Shown here: positions 6,836 through 13,837 of the stretch, one piece after another
How positions within the stretch are numbered: position 1 is the first letter of the stretch
How the letters are laid out: each line of letters begins with the position of its first letter
From: JAJRWS01 sp039831705
GTDB taxonomy: Bacteria > Planctomycetota > Planctomycetia > Pirellulales > Lacipirellulaceae
Length of the DNA stretch: 13,837 bases
Direction of reading: 5' to 3'
Assembly: GCA_039831705.1 (NCBI GenBank)
Contig: JBDOMT010000172.1
Coordinates: forward strand, 1 to 13,837
Translations under genes and position numbers: made by a program
The notes under the pieces: generated by a model
What the model saw: the letters and a program-made list of their open reading frames with translations, nothing else
What the model was told of the DNA's origin: nothing
Databases searched by the model: none

Positions 6836-9800
6836 TTAGTGCTGTAAAAACGTCACTAAATCGGCCAATTGTTGTACAGTCATATTTTTCTCGAAACCTT
6901 CCGGCATTAGCGAACGACCGGAGTTCTGCATCTCGACGATTTCGCTACGCGTCACCACAGTCAACTCTTTGCCGTCCTGCAAGGTCAGGCTGTTCGGCGA
7001 TTCCGCATGAATCATGCCGGTGACGATTCGCCCATCGTCGGTCGCAATTACAAAATTCAAAAAACGGGGGTCGACCAGACGGTTCGGGTTGAGGATGTCG
7101 TTGAGCAATTCGGCCTTGGTTCGGGTTCGCAGTTTTCCCAGACCTGGCCCCACATCGACTTTTCCCGGACTAAGGTGCAAAATGCCTTCGGTCTCGGTCC
7201 GGCGGTTGTGACAGTTGGCGCAGTTGTGCAAAAACAGTTGCCGTCCTCTGTCGACGTCTCCATTCAGGGATGTCACCTGTGCCGTGACCGTTTCGATGAT
7301 ATTCTTCCGGTCGGCCGGAGTCTGGATTTCCAGTAGCTTCTCAGCTCGCTTCCGCACGGCCGCGGAAGGGAAACGAAGAACTTGATCGCGGCGGGTGAGT
7401 CCCAGTTCGCTGTTGCGGATTTTTCCCGCTTCTATGGCATCGAGCAGGTCGTTGATGCGATCCTCACGTGACACCAGAGATGCCAGAATCTCTTCGCGGA
7501 CGGGTGCTGTGTAAGTTGACCAGCCGTCGAGCAAAATGTTGGTGGTTCGCTGGTCCACAATGGCGGACAAGGCTCGGACTGCAGCCCGCTGCACCCCTTG
7601 CGTTTCCTGAGGCCGCAACAAGTCTGTGAGATATGGTATTACCTCAGTTGTGGGAGCCAACGCGAGCAGACCGATCGCTTCGACTCTTTCCGTCTCCTGC
7701 CGATCCATTGCGGTGGCAACCTCGATCATCTGCTTCGACCAGGATGCAAGTACGGCCGTGACGTTTGCTGTTTTCGTCAGCGGTTCCAGATCGATTCCCG
7801 CACGATGCAGTCGGCTTACCAGTGGCGTGAGAGTTGCCAACTGCCATGTGGCCGGTTTCGCTGGCGCATTGCCGGCCACCACAGTGAGCAGCCGCACGAT
7901 CTGTTGCTCTGACTGGCGGGTGCCAACGGCATCGGCGAGCATCCTCACAATCGGGATTGCCTCCTGCCCGGGAGATTTGAGGAAGTCGCCCGATTGATCG
8001 TGCAAGAGAGCGATCAAATCAACCTCGGCATCGGCAACCGAACTCAATATGGCCGATCGAAACCAACGATCGCTCCCGTCGCGAACGGTCAATCCGGCCA
8101 AGGCACTTAGAGCATTTGCACGCATTTCGCGATTTGCGACCAGCTCCCCCAGTGTAAAAGCTGCCTGGAATCGGACCCGCACGTGTTCGTCTTCGGCACA
8201 CTGCAGGACCGTCTCCGCCAGCAGCGGTGATGTGTTCACTCTCTTTTCGGCCAGGCGAAGTGCCTGTTCACGGACCTCTGGCTGCGGGTCGTTCAGGGCC
8301 GACAGTACCAATCGGGCATTAAGGGCACCAAGCCCCTCCAGCGTCCACAAGGCATGCAGTCGCGTCTTCGCGATGGTTGAGTTTTGCGCGAGTTGTTCGA
8401 GAGGAGCGACGGCTGTGCGGTCCTGTCGGTCGACCAGTAACCGCTGTGCCGTCACGCGCCACCAAGCGTTCTCGTTCTCCAACAAGGCGACGAGTTCCGA
8501 AATGCCGGCCGAACTCAGTTGCGGACGGGGACTCCGCGGGGACGATTCATGCACGATGCGGTAAATGCGCCCTCGATCGTCTCCTGCCCGAAAGTCGAGC
8601 TCTTTTTGCAACTCGACAGGAATTCCGAACGGATGTTCAATCACCGGTCGATAAAAGTCGGCGATGTAGAGCGCCCCGTCCGGCCCTTCAAGCAGATTCA
8701 CTGGTCGAAACCAATTATCGCTGGAAACCAGAAAATCGCGGTCCTGTTCGGAATCAGCGCGACGGGCGACGAAGCTGACGCCTTTCTGAGACAGGATGTC
8801 GCGATGAATCAAATTATGCAGCGGTTCACAGCAGAATGAGTTGCCGCGATACTCCGGCGGAAAAGTGTTACCGCGATGGATTGTCAAACCACAGGCCGTT
8901 GTGGAGTAACCGGCGTGATGGAACTCGTTAAAGCGCGGCTCGATCTTGCTGATTGGATAAACGCGGGCCAGCATGCCGTGGTCGGAAATGCTTTCGCTGA
9001 CCTGGGGAATTGCTAGTTCAGGGTTGCGCTGCAGATAGTGTCGTTGCAGTACAGGGTGGTAAATGTGGTTGAAGTTGCTGCTGAGAAAGCGGTTATTCCA
9101 GTCGTCCAGCGCCATGGCAAACTGAGAGCGGCCTGACACGAGTTCCAAAGCATGGGTGTCAGGACGAAATCGAAAGTCGCTGCCATTGCTGGGAAGTGTC
9201 TTGGCGTCTGCCGGCGCCGCAGGACGAATGTCGCCGTAACTGTTGGCTGCGTAAATCCAATTGTCGATGCCGTAAGTAAGCCCGTTGGCACGATGCTGCG
9301 GGTTGATTTCCTTGAATCCCGTGTAAAGAACTTTGCGCACATCCGCCTTTCCGTCGCCGTCGGTGTCCTTGAAAAACAGGATGTCCGGAGCGGCAGCTAC
9401 CAGCACTCCCTGCTTCCAGGCCATCACGCCGACAGGAAATTTCAAACCGTCTACGAAGACGGTGCTTGAGTCGATGCGGCCGTCTCCGTCGGTGTCTTCG
9501 AGCAGGCGTACGCGACCGGCGGGGCCGCCTGCACCCATGGGATAATCGCGCATTTCGATTACATACAACCGGCCGTCTTCGTCGAATGACATCGCCACCG
9601 GGTCGAGCACGTCCGGTTCAGCTGCGACCAGTTCCATCCGAAAACCGTCGGGCAACCGAAAGGTTTGTAAAGCCTCCTGCGGGGCAAACGGGCCGGTGTA
9701 CTCTTTCGGTTCGGCACCCTGAAGTGGGAAAGTTGTTGTGCAAACGCCGAAACATGCCATTGCGACAAAAAGTGACCGTGATGCAAAGCCCATTAGTATT

Positions 9801-9838
9801 CCATGGCGACTACGAATTCGAGAGATGTGCGGTGACAT
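6836..9838 (-). CDS. Exported propeller dehydrogenase-like/HEAT/cytochrome c protein (Planctomycetes type)
   Basis: From the ATG at 9838 this is a 1000-residue protein of the membrane-bound dehydrogenase-like family typical of Planctomycetes and Verrucomicrobia (TIGR02604 N-terminus, TIGR02603 C-terminus). Residues ~1-42 are a signal peptide (hydrophobic LFVAMACFGVC, probable cleavage after QGA). Residues ~55-430 form a beta-propeller with two calcium-type loops, DTDGDGRID (115-123) and DTDGDGKAD (158-166), and motifs such as GPDGALYIADFY. Residues ~435-830 are HEAT-like helical repeats. The C-terminal domain has C873-x2-C876-H877 for covalent haem and M978 (LMPEG) as likely distal ligand. 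The role is inferred to be oxidation of a sugar or alcohol in the periplasm with the haem as electron outlet; the substrate is unknown. The frame is open up to 9985, but ATG 9838 has GAGGA 11 bases upstream and begins a normal signal peptide, whereas the extra 49 residues do not. It is divergent from the enolase-superfamily gene. Confidence 0.92.
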   Translation of the reverse strand: MSPHISRIRSRHGILMGFASRSLFVAMACFGVCTTTFPLQGAEPKEYTGPFAPQEALQTFRLPDGFRMELVAAEPDVLDPVAMSFDEDGRLYVIEMRDYPMGAGGPAGRVRLLEDTDGDGRIDSSTVFVDGLKFPVGVMAWKQGVLVAAAPDILFFKDTDGDGKADVRKVLYTGFKEINPQHRANGLTYGIDNWIYAANSYGDIRPAAPADAKTLPSNGSDFRFRPDTHALELVSGRSQFAMALDDWNNRFLSSNFNHIYHPVLQRHYLQRNPELAIPQVSESISDHGMLARVYPISKIEPRFNEFHHAGYSTTACGLTIHRGNTFPPEYRGNSFCCEPLHNLIHRDILSQKGVSFVARRADSEQDRDFLVSSDNWFRPVNLLEGPDGALYIADFYRPVIEHPFGIPVELQKELDFRAGDDRGRIYRIVHESSPRSPRPQLSSAGISELVALLENENAWWRVTAQRLLVDRQDRTAVAPLEQLAQNSTIAKTRLHALWTLEGLGALNARLVLSALNDPQPEVREQALRLAEKRVNTSPLLAETVLQCAEDEHVRVRFQAAFTLGELVANREMRANALSALAGLTVRDGSDRWFRSAILSSVADAEVDLIALLHDQSGDFLKSPGQEAIPIVRMLADAVGTRQSEQQIVRLLTVVAGNAPAKPATWQLATLTPLVSRLHRAGIDLEPLTKTANVTAVLASWSKQMIEVATAMDRQETERVEAIGLLALAPTTEVIPYLTDLLRPQETQGVQRAAVRALSAIVDQRTTNILLDGWSTYTAPVREEILASLVSREDRINDLLDAIEAGKIRNSELGLTRRDQVLRFPSAAVRKRAEKLLEIQTPADRKNIIETVTAQVTSLNGDVDRGRQLFLHNCANCHNRRTETEGILHLSPGKVDVGPGLGKLRTRTKAELLNDILNPNRLVDPRFLNFVIATDDGRIVTGMIHAESPNSLTLQDGKELTVVTRSEIVEMQNSGRSLMPEGFEKNMTVQQLADLVTFLQH

Positions 9839-9849
9839 GGTCAGTTGAT

Positions 9850-9854
9850 TCCTC
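9850..9854 (-). promoter_or_regulatory. Ribosome binding site deciding the start of the large gene
   Basis: On the minus strand GAGGA sits 11 bases before the ATG at 9838. No similar sequence precedes the in-frame ATG at 9985, which supports the shorter start with a proper signal peptide. Confidence 0.5.
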
Positions 9855-9931
9855 GTGTTGTGATGCAAATTTGGTGCCCGCTGCTTAAGAAATGAGTCTC
9901 CTTCGGGATCAATACTCAAATCGCCATAAGA

Positions 9932-9960
9932 GGAATTGCCATTCTCATGGAGAATGTTCC
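9932..9960. repeat. Hairpin or operator in the divergent promoter region
   Basis: CATTCTC-atg-GAGAATG (9940-9956) is a perfect 7-bp inverted repeat with a 3-base centre, flanked by GGAA (9932-9935) and TTCC (9957-9960), which extend the pairing after a 4-base bulge on one side. It lies about 95 bases from the start of the large minus-strand gene and 97 bases from the plus-strand gene, almost exactly in the middle of the 218-base divergent gap. That is a natural place for a shared operator. No convincing -35/-10 pair could be placed on either side. Confidence 0.5.
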
Positions 9961-10056
9961 CAGGAGCATGACGATAGCTTATCATATATTACTACTTGGA
10001 GATCGAGGTAGAAGACCTGTGTTGAAATATCGATTAGCAAGCCGGAGACGAGAAAC

Positions 10057-11448
10057 ATGACGCGAAAGTCAATCTCATCCGTGCTGCGAAAGGACATCCA
10101 GCGGCGGCGCTTTCTCAAGTCGGGATTAGAGTTCGTTGCTTTTGGCGGCTTGATGCGCGGCGTTCCTTTGATTGCAGCGCCACCGGAGAAAGACCTGACA
10201 GTGACGAAGATTGATCGTGTCACTGTGAAGGTTCCCTTTCGACCCACTCCGAGCCGGAATATGGCGCGTGAACTGCCCCACTGGGAATACTCCGAGATCT
10301 GCACCGTGCATTTGCAAAGTGGTCATCAAGGCCACGGCGAAACGCTGCTGTACTACACGTGGAGTGTAACGTCCGATGAAGACGTCGAGCAAGCCCTCAA
10401 TAAAAATGCGGCCACGCTGATGTGGGACGATTCACTGGGAGCAGGGTTGCAGATGGCGCTATTCGACGCCGTGGCCCGCGCGTGTGATGTGCCGATCCAC
10501 CGCTTGCTAGGGTCCCAGGTGCACGACCGTACTCCTCTTTCCTGGTGGAATATTGACACCTATCCCGAAGACATGGCGTCAGAGTGCAAGGAAGCTTACC
10601 GGCAGGGCTACCTTGCCTACAAAACCAAAGGGCGACCCTGGTTCGATATCTACGAACAAATGGATCTGGCGGTCAAAGAAGTCCCAAGTGAATTTAAGAT
10701 CGACATGGACTTCAATGACACACTCCTCAATGCCGAACGTGGCATGCAGATCGTCAAGGATTTGGCCAAATATCCACAGACGGATAATTACGAGACGCCT
10801 ATCCCACAGGGCGACATTCCTGGCAATCAAGCGCTTCGAAAAGCAACACGAGTCAAGCTTGCGATGCACTACGGAACTCCCGCGCCCAAGATTGCGATCA
10901 AGGAAGAAGTCTGTGACGGGTTCGTGATTGGTGGCGGTGCGTCTGAGTTACTTCGGTCAGCCCATGTGGCGGCCATGGCGAACATGCCGTTCTGGTTGCA
11001 ACTGGTAGGGACCGGAATCACCGCTGCGTTCTCACTACACTTCGGTGCCGTCACCAGCCATTCGACCTGGCCCGCCGTGAATTGCCACCAGCTTTACACG
11101 CATTCATTACTTAAAACACCAATCGTAGTTAAACAGGGCTTCGCGAACATTCCAGATCGACCGGGACTTGGTTATGACATCGACTGGGAAGTGGTCAATC
11201 GCTTTCGAGTCGAGAAACCCGAAAGCCGACCAGATCCACCCCGTCTTGTGGAAGTGAGCTGGAAAAACGGTAAGAAAATGTTTTTCAATCATTCCGCTGG
11301 CGTGAACTTCGTCTTATCGCCAGCGATGAAGCCGGGCAATGTTCCATACTACGAGCGCGGCGTGAAAACACGATTGCTTACCGATGATGGCTCGGCAGAG
11401 TGGCGGGACCTCTATGAGCGATCTCGTAACGCACCGCTCATGATTTGA
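10057..11448 (+). CDS. Tat-exported enolase-superfamily protein (mandelate racemase/muconate lactonizing type)
   Basis: A 463-residue member of the enolase superfamily, whose enzymes remove the proton alpha to a carboxylate using a Mg2+ site. The N-terminus carries a twin-arginine signal, QRRRFLK (15-21), a hydrophobic stretch and a probable cleavage near IAAPP (39-43), so the protein is exported folded. The N-terminal capping domain spans about 50-150 and the barrel follows. The KxK catalytic motif is K189-T-K191. Metal ligands should be D218 in KIDMDFND and E246 in NYETPIP. The third acidic ligand, expected about 25 residues later, is not there: the segment reads VKLAMHYGTP (266-275), with H271/Y272 in its place. 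CDGFVIGGG (286-294) and a histidine region near 328-344 follow as in the family. The ATG has GGAG 13 bases upstream. It is divergent from the exported haem dehydrogenase-like gene, which hints at a shared pathway. The substrate is unknown; altered chemistry or loss of activity is possible. Confidence 0.85.
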   Translation: MTRKSISSVLRKDIQRRRFLKSGLEFVAFGGLMRGVPLIAAPPEKDLTVTKIDRVTVKVPFRPTPSRNMARELPHWEYSEICTVHLQSGHQGHGETLLYYTWSVTSDEDVEQALNKNAATLMWDDSLGAGLQMALFDAVARACDVPIHRLLGSQVHDRTPLSWWNIDTYPEDMASECKEAYRQGYLAYKTKGRPWFDIYEQMDLAVKEVPSEFKIDMDFNDTLLNAERGMQIVKDLAKYPQTDNYETPIPQGDIPGNQALRKATRVKLAMHYGTPAPKIAIKEEVCDGFVIGGGASELLRSAHVAAMANMPFWLQLVGTGITAAFSLHFGAVTSHSTWPAVNCHQLYTHSLLKTPIVVKQGFANIPDRPGLGYDIDWEVVNRFRVEKPESRPDPPRLVEVSWKNGKKMFFNHSAGVNFVLSPAMKPGNVPYYERGVKTRLLTDDGSAEWRDLYERSRNAPLMI

Positions 11449-11525
11449 GATTAGAGAAAGGTATTTGCGAGATGAGATTGCTTCGCTTGCTCCAGATTTG
11501 GTCATGGTCGACCGAGAAGGAGCGG

Positions 11526-11951
11526 TCAAAACAAACGCGATTTCAGATTGCGCAGTTGTCGTTGGTTGATTTCGGAGGGTAAATCGACCGGATCGAATGT
11601 CGATGGGGTTACGAACAGTTCGGCCGGTTGATGCAATTCCCTGGCTACAGCCAGTTTTCGCAACATTCGCGAGTCGGTGCGGTTCAAATTATGGTGCTGA
11701 CATAACTCGCGAAACAGCTTCCAAGGGTCATCACAACGTTGGCTCATGTCGTTACGTTGGCGCCAACGCATCGCTAGCCAAACAATCACGCCAATGGCAG
11801 CCATGCCGAATGCAAAGTAGAGTACGTCAGAAAACTGAATGCTCGTGCCTGGGCCGCGCAGTCCATCCCCCAGGCGTCTCCAACGGCTCATTTGAGCCAG
11901 TGTGCCCAATGAGGTAGCGAACGGTTCAAAATTGTATTGACAATAGATCAT
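11526..11951 (-). CDS. Small single-span membrane protein, function unknown
   Basis: A 141-residue protein with one membrane span at about 43-62, followed by a basic stretch (RWRQR). A soluble domain (about 75-122) contains DPWKLFRELCQHHNL and then a leucine/arginine helix and ELFVTPSTFDP. That soluble part resembles a helical module I have seen in Planctomycetes proteins, sometimes next to PilZ domains, but I cannot assign a function. Its ATG overlaps the stop of the HEAT gene by four bases (ATGA, 11948-11951), with GGAG upstream, so the two are translationally coupled. A second in-frame ATG at residue 21 is less likely because it would lose the coupling. Its stop overlaps a short GACCG...CGGTC stem at 11510-11527, which lies between it and the convergent enolase-superfamily gene and is a weak terminator candidate. 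Confidence 0.75.
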   Translation of the reverse strand: MIYCQYNFEPFATSLGTLAQMSRWRRLGDGLRGPGTSIQFSDVLYFAFGMAAIGVIVWLAMRWRQRNDMSQRCDDPWKLFRELCQHHNLNRTDSRMLRKLAVARELHQPAELFVTPSTFDPVDLPSEINQRQLRNLKSRLF

Positions 11952-13579
11952 TTCAGGGCTCCCAATGGGTGGTTTTCATTCCCCGGGGGCATGACAGGCA
12001 TCGGTGGTAAACTGGCCAGACTGGCGCGGGCGGCATTCTGCACTGCCAGGCTTTGATCCTGAGTTGACTCCAGCAAGGCCGCCCGCACTTCGACCCGGTT
12101 GCACCCATACAGAACACTGGCTACCGTTGCTCTGACTAGGTGGTCCTTATCGTGCAGTCGCTCAATCAGGGCTCCGGTAATCTGCGGTATCAGTCTCATG
12201 GTTTCTGCCATCTCGATCGCCCGTAGTCGGCCAGAACGAGATTTCGATTGCAATTCGACCAACAATTGGGGAACCGCTTGCAGGTCGACTTTCGAAACCA
12301 GAGGGCCGGTGCTACGTCGCACATCGTCAGAAAGTGAATCATATCGAGCGAGAAAATTAGCGAACGATAAATCCTGTAGCGACTCTCGTGCTGCTTCCCG
12401 GATAATTTCATGGGGTGAGTCAAGCAGTGTCAGCATTTTCGGAAGAGTGTCCGGGATTTGACGATTTTGCATTTGCAAAATGGCAACAGCTTGAACCCGT
12501 GGATCGACATCGTCCATGGCTTGGCACAACAGCCGATTGGGCCAATCCCCCTGGATGGAGACTAACGCCTCACAAGCTGCCAAACGCCCTGTGTCGCATC
12601 CTTCATGGAGCATGTCTTCCAGGAATTGGAGTAACAATTTTCGTGGGAAATTAGCAGCTTTCACCAGCGGTACGACCTGAGGTCCATATTCCCTGGCAAT
12701 GGAAGGCAACTTGCCTTTGGTTTGATTTGTCTCGAGATTGAGCCAGGCAAATTTCTCAATTTTATTGAGGTTCTGGCACATTTTTGGTGAAAAGCCAGAA
12801 TCTACTTGTGCCAGTAATCTTGCCACAAAAACGCTGTCACTTCGACGTGACACCACCTTCGTCACAACCGGAGGTGCTTCGGTTTTTTGCATTAACTCCA
12901 TCAGTAACCCAATCACGCCTTGGCTGGGATTCTTGGTGAGTGTATGCAAGACCGGTGTAAAGCACGGATGGAGGGGAGCCGCTAAAATCGACTGCAACAG
13001 GCTGCTCTTGGGACCCGAAAGAATGACAAAAGCCTCAATGAGTTCCAAGCGATTGTGTTGTCGAAACCGTTCAACACAGCGTTCCAAGTTTTCCAATACA
13101 TGGCTTTGCATCAGGCTGATTCTACGCCGTGATGGATCATCTTGCGGTGTATGGAGCATATGACTGAGTTGCTGAACTAAACGGCAGACCACTTGAGTCG
13201 CCTGGTCCGCACGTGTGCTCTTGGGATTCTCTGCTACCGAGATCAAGGTAGGTATGAGATCAAGTTCTGAAAACTGTTCTACCAGCGTACACGCATTGAC
13301 AAATAATTGATCGTCCTCGGAAACGATTGCATCTCGAAGAGCCCCGTTAATATGTCCTCGTCCAGCCTTAAGTAGCTGCTGCCTGTCGGCAGTGAGGAGA
13401 TCAAACTTTCGAAGGACCGCCAGATGCCCCTGTTTGCTGCGACGATGTATCAGGGCTTGGATTGCCCCTTCCAGTATGGTTGAGTCTTTTTGTTCTAAAG
13501 CAGCGATGAGTGTTTCCACCGCGGCTTCGTTGGGACTGGCGGCCAGTATTTCCAGGGTTTGTTCCAATGGCGCAGTCAC
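11948..13579 (-). CDS. HEAT-repeat protein, cytoplasmic, function unknown
   Basis: A 543-residue alpha-helical repeat protein without signal peptide or membrane span. HEAT-like units are clearest in the C-terminal half: DDVDPRVQAVA (356-366), LDSPHEIIREAA (386-397), HDKDHLVRATVASVL (476-490) and TQDQSLAVQNAARASL (about 506-521). The N-terminal half is similarly helical but more divergent. Such repeats form curved scaffolds that bind other proteins; no catalytic motif is visible. The start is GTG at 13579: AAGGA lies 11 bases upstream and an in-frame TAA lies a few codons further up, so no earlier start exists. It is the first gene of a two-gene minus-strand operon with the small membrane protein and probably acts with it, for instance as a partner for its cytoplasmic domain; that is inference. 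Confidence 0.85.
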   Translation of the reverse strand: MTAPLEQTLEILAASPNEAAVETLIAALEQKDSTILEGAIQALIHRRSKQGHLAVLRKFDLLTADRQQLLKAGRGHINGALRDAIVSEDDQLFVNACTLVEQFSELDLIPTLISVAENPKSTRADQATQVVCRLVQQLSHMLHTPQDDPSRRRISLMQSHVLENLERCVERFRQHNRLELIEAFVILSGPKSSLLQSILAAPLHPCFTPVLHTLTKNPSQGVIGLLMELMQKTEAPPVVTKVVSRRSDSVFVARLLAQVDSGFSPKMCQNLNKIEKFAWLNLETNQTKGKLPSIAREYGPQVVPLVKAANFPRKLLLQFLEDMLHEGCDTGRLAACEALVSIQGDWPNRLLCQAMDDVDPRVQAVAILQMQNRQIPDTLPKMLTLLDSPHEIIREAARESLQDLSFANFLARYDSLSDDVRRSTGPLVSKVDLQAVPQLLVELQSKSRSGRLRAIEMAETMRLIPQITGALIERLHDKDHLVRATVASVLYGCNRVEVRAALLESTQDQSLAVQNAARASLASLPPMPVMPPGNENHPLGALK

Positions 13580-13586
13580 GACAACA

Positions 13587-13665
13587 ATTCCTTATATTAT
13601 TCCTAATGATCCTATTAAACGTAGGCCATGTTTTCGTCCGGGAGGCCAGGAGCGTAAATATTCCT
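13587..13665. repeat. Spaced ATTCCT repeats upstream of the HEAT gene
   Basis: On the plus strand ATTCCT or a near copy begins at 13587, 13599, 13608 (GATCCT) and 13660, giving AGGAAT/AGGATC on the transcribed minus strand. The copy nearest the gene supplies its ribosome binding site. Spacings are about 10-12 bases within the first three. This may be a cluster of regulator half-sites or only AT-rich leader sequence. Confidence 0.25.
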
Positions 13666-13760
13666 ATTGAAAGGAAGAACATCCACCGAGAGAGAAAATT
13701 TAGCGGTTGCATCCAGGCTCAACGGAGGCGAAACTAGCCCGAATTTCTCACACTTTCCTG

Positions 13761-13796
13761 CTACGCGGCGGCCAAGTCCTTGCCTGGCTGCGTCAG
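13761..13796. repeat. GC-rich imperfect hairpin near the right edge
   Basis: ACGCGGC (13763-13769) pairs with GCTGCGT (13787-13793) including one G-T pair. GGC (13770-13772) and AAG (13774-13776) then pair with GCC (13782-13784) and CTT (13779-13781), closing almost the whole segment. No T-run follows on either strand. It may be a structured 3' end of a gene beyond the window or an interspersed repeat. No gene is seen between 13580 and the end of the window. Confidence 0.35.
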
Positions 13797-13837
13797 ACTG
13801 CACAATTTGACCCTCAATGTATAGACAATACGTATCC

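Noticed and set aside
8049..8564. 171-residue open frame on the plus strand
   Set aside because: It is antisense to the HEAT region of the large gene and has a Ser/Arg/Ala-rich composition typical of shadow frames.
9839..9985. N-terminal extension of 49 residues on the large minus-strand gene
   Set aside because: The extension is polar, would bury the signal peptide inside the protein, and has no ribosome binding site; the ATG at 9838 has GAGGA upstream and a normal signal peptide.
11510..11527. GACCG...CGGTC stem between convergent genes as a firm terminator
   Set aside because: Five pairs with an 8-base loop, overlapping a stop codon, and no T-run on either strand; mentioned only as a weak possibility.
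12738..13163. 141-residue open frame on the plus strand
   Set aside because: It is antisense to the HEAT-repeat gene, has no recognisable motif and no ribosome binding site.
13615..13803. 62-residue minus-strand open frame upstream of the HEAT gene
   Set aside because: It spans a strong hairpin, has no ribosome binding site or motif, and is better explained as leader sequence.

Overview
The window looks like a piece of a Planctomycetes chromosome (Pirellula/Rhodopirellula-like). The main reasons are a very large exported protein combining a beta-propeller dehydrogenase domain, HEAT repeats and a C-terminal haem-binding CXXCH domain, which is a hallmark of the Planctomycetes/Verrucomicrobia group; a Tat-exported enolase-superfamily enzyme; a DUF547 protein; and a HEAT-repeat gene coupled to a small membrane protein. 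Genus-level assignment is inference. No rRNA, tRNA, CRISPR array or complete insertion sequence was recognised.

Layout. Positions 1-697 hold no convincing protein gene. The first ~125 bases resemble, read on the minus strand, the 5' non-coding part of a group II intron running off the left edge (weak call), and a 15-bp inverted repeat (616-687) sits just before the first gene. Positions 698-5957 are four plus-strand genes: a small protein with two tandem four-cysteine zinc knuckles, an M19 membrane-dipeptidase-like metallopeptidase, a 791-residue flavoprotein fused to a NapH/NosR-like membrane polyferredoxin, and a membrane-anchored DUF547 protein. A hairpin at 6023-6040 separates the DUF547 gene from a convergent GNAT acetyltransferase gene (6142-6570, minus). 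Positions 6836-9838 (minus) encode the large propeller/HEAT/cytochrome c protein. It diverges across a 218-base intergenic region, which contains a hairpin, from a Tat-exported enolase-superfamily protein (10057-11448, plus). At the right end a minus-strand pair with a 4-base ATGA overlap encodes a HEAT-repeat protein (11948-13579, GTG start) and a small single-span membrane protein (11526-11951).

How the genes may work together. The divergent exported dehydrogenase-like haem protein and exported enolase-superfamily enzyme are a plausible periplasmic catabolic pair for a sugar acid or similar compound, but nothing here fixes the substrate. The flavoprotein-polyferredoxin fusion should carry electrons between NAD(P)H, FAD, two [4Fe-4S] clusters and the membrane. 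Its flavin domain appears circularly permuted: the segment that normally ends the FAD fold is found at the extreme N-terminus. This is the most unusual item in the window. The remaining genes look like ordinary neighbours rather than parts of one system.
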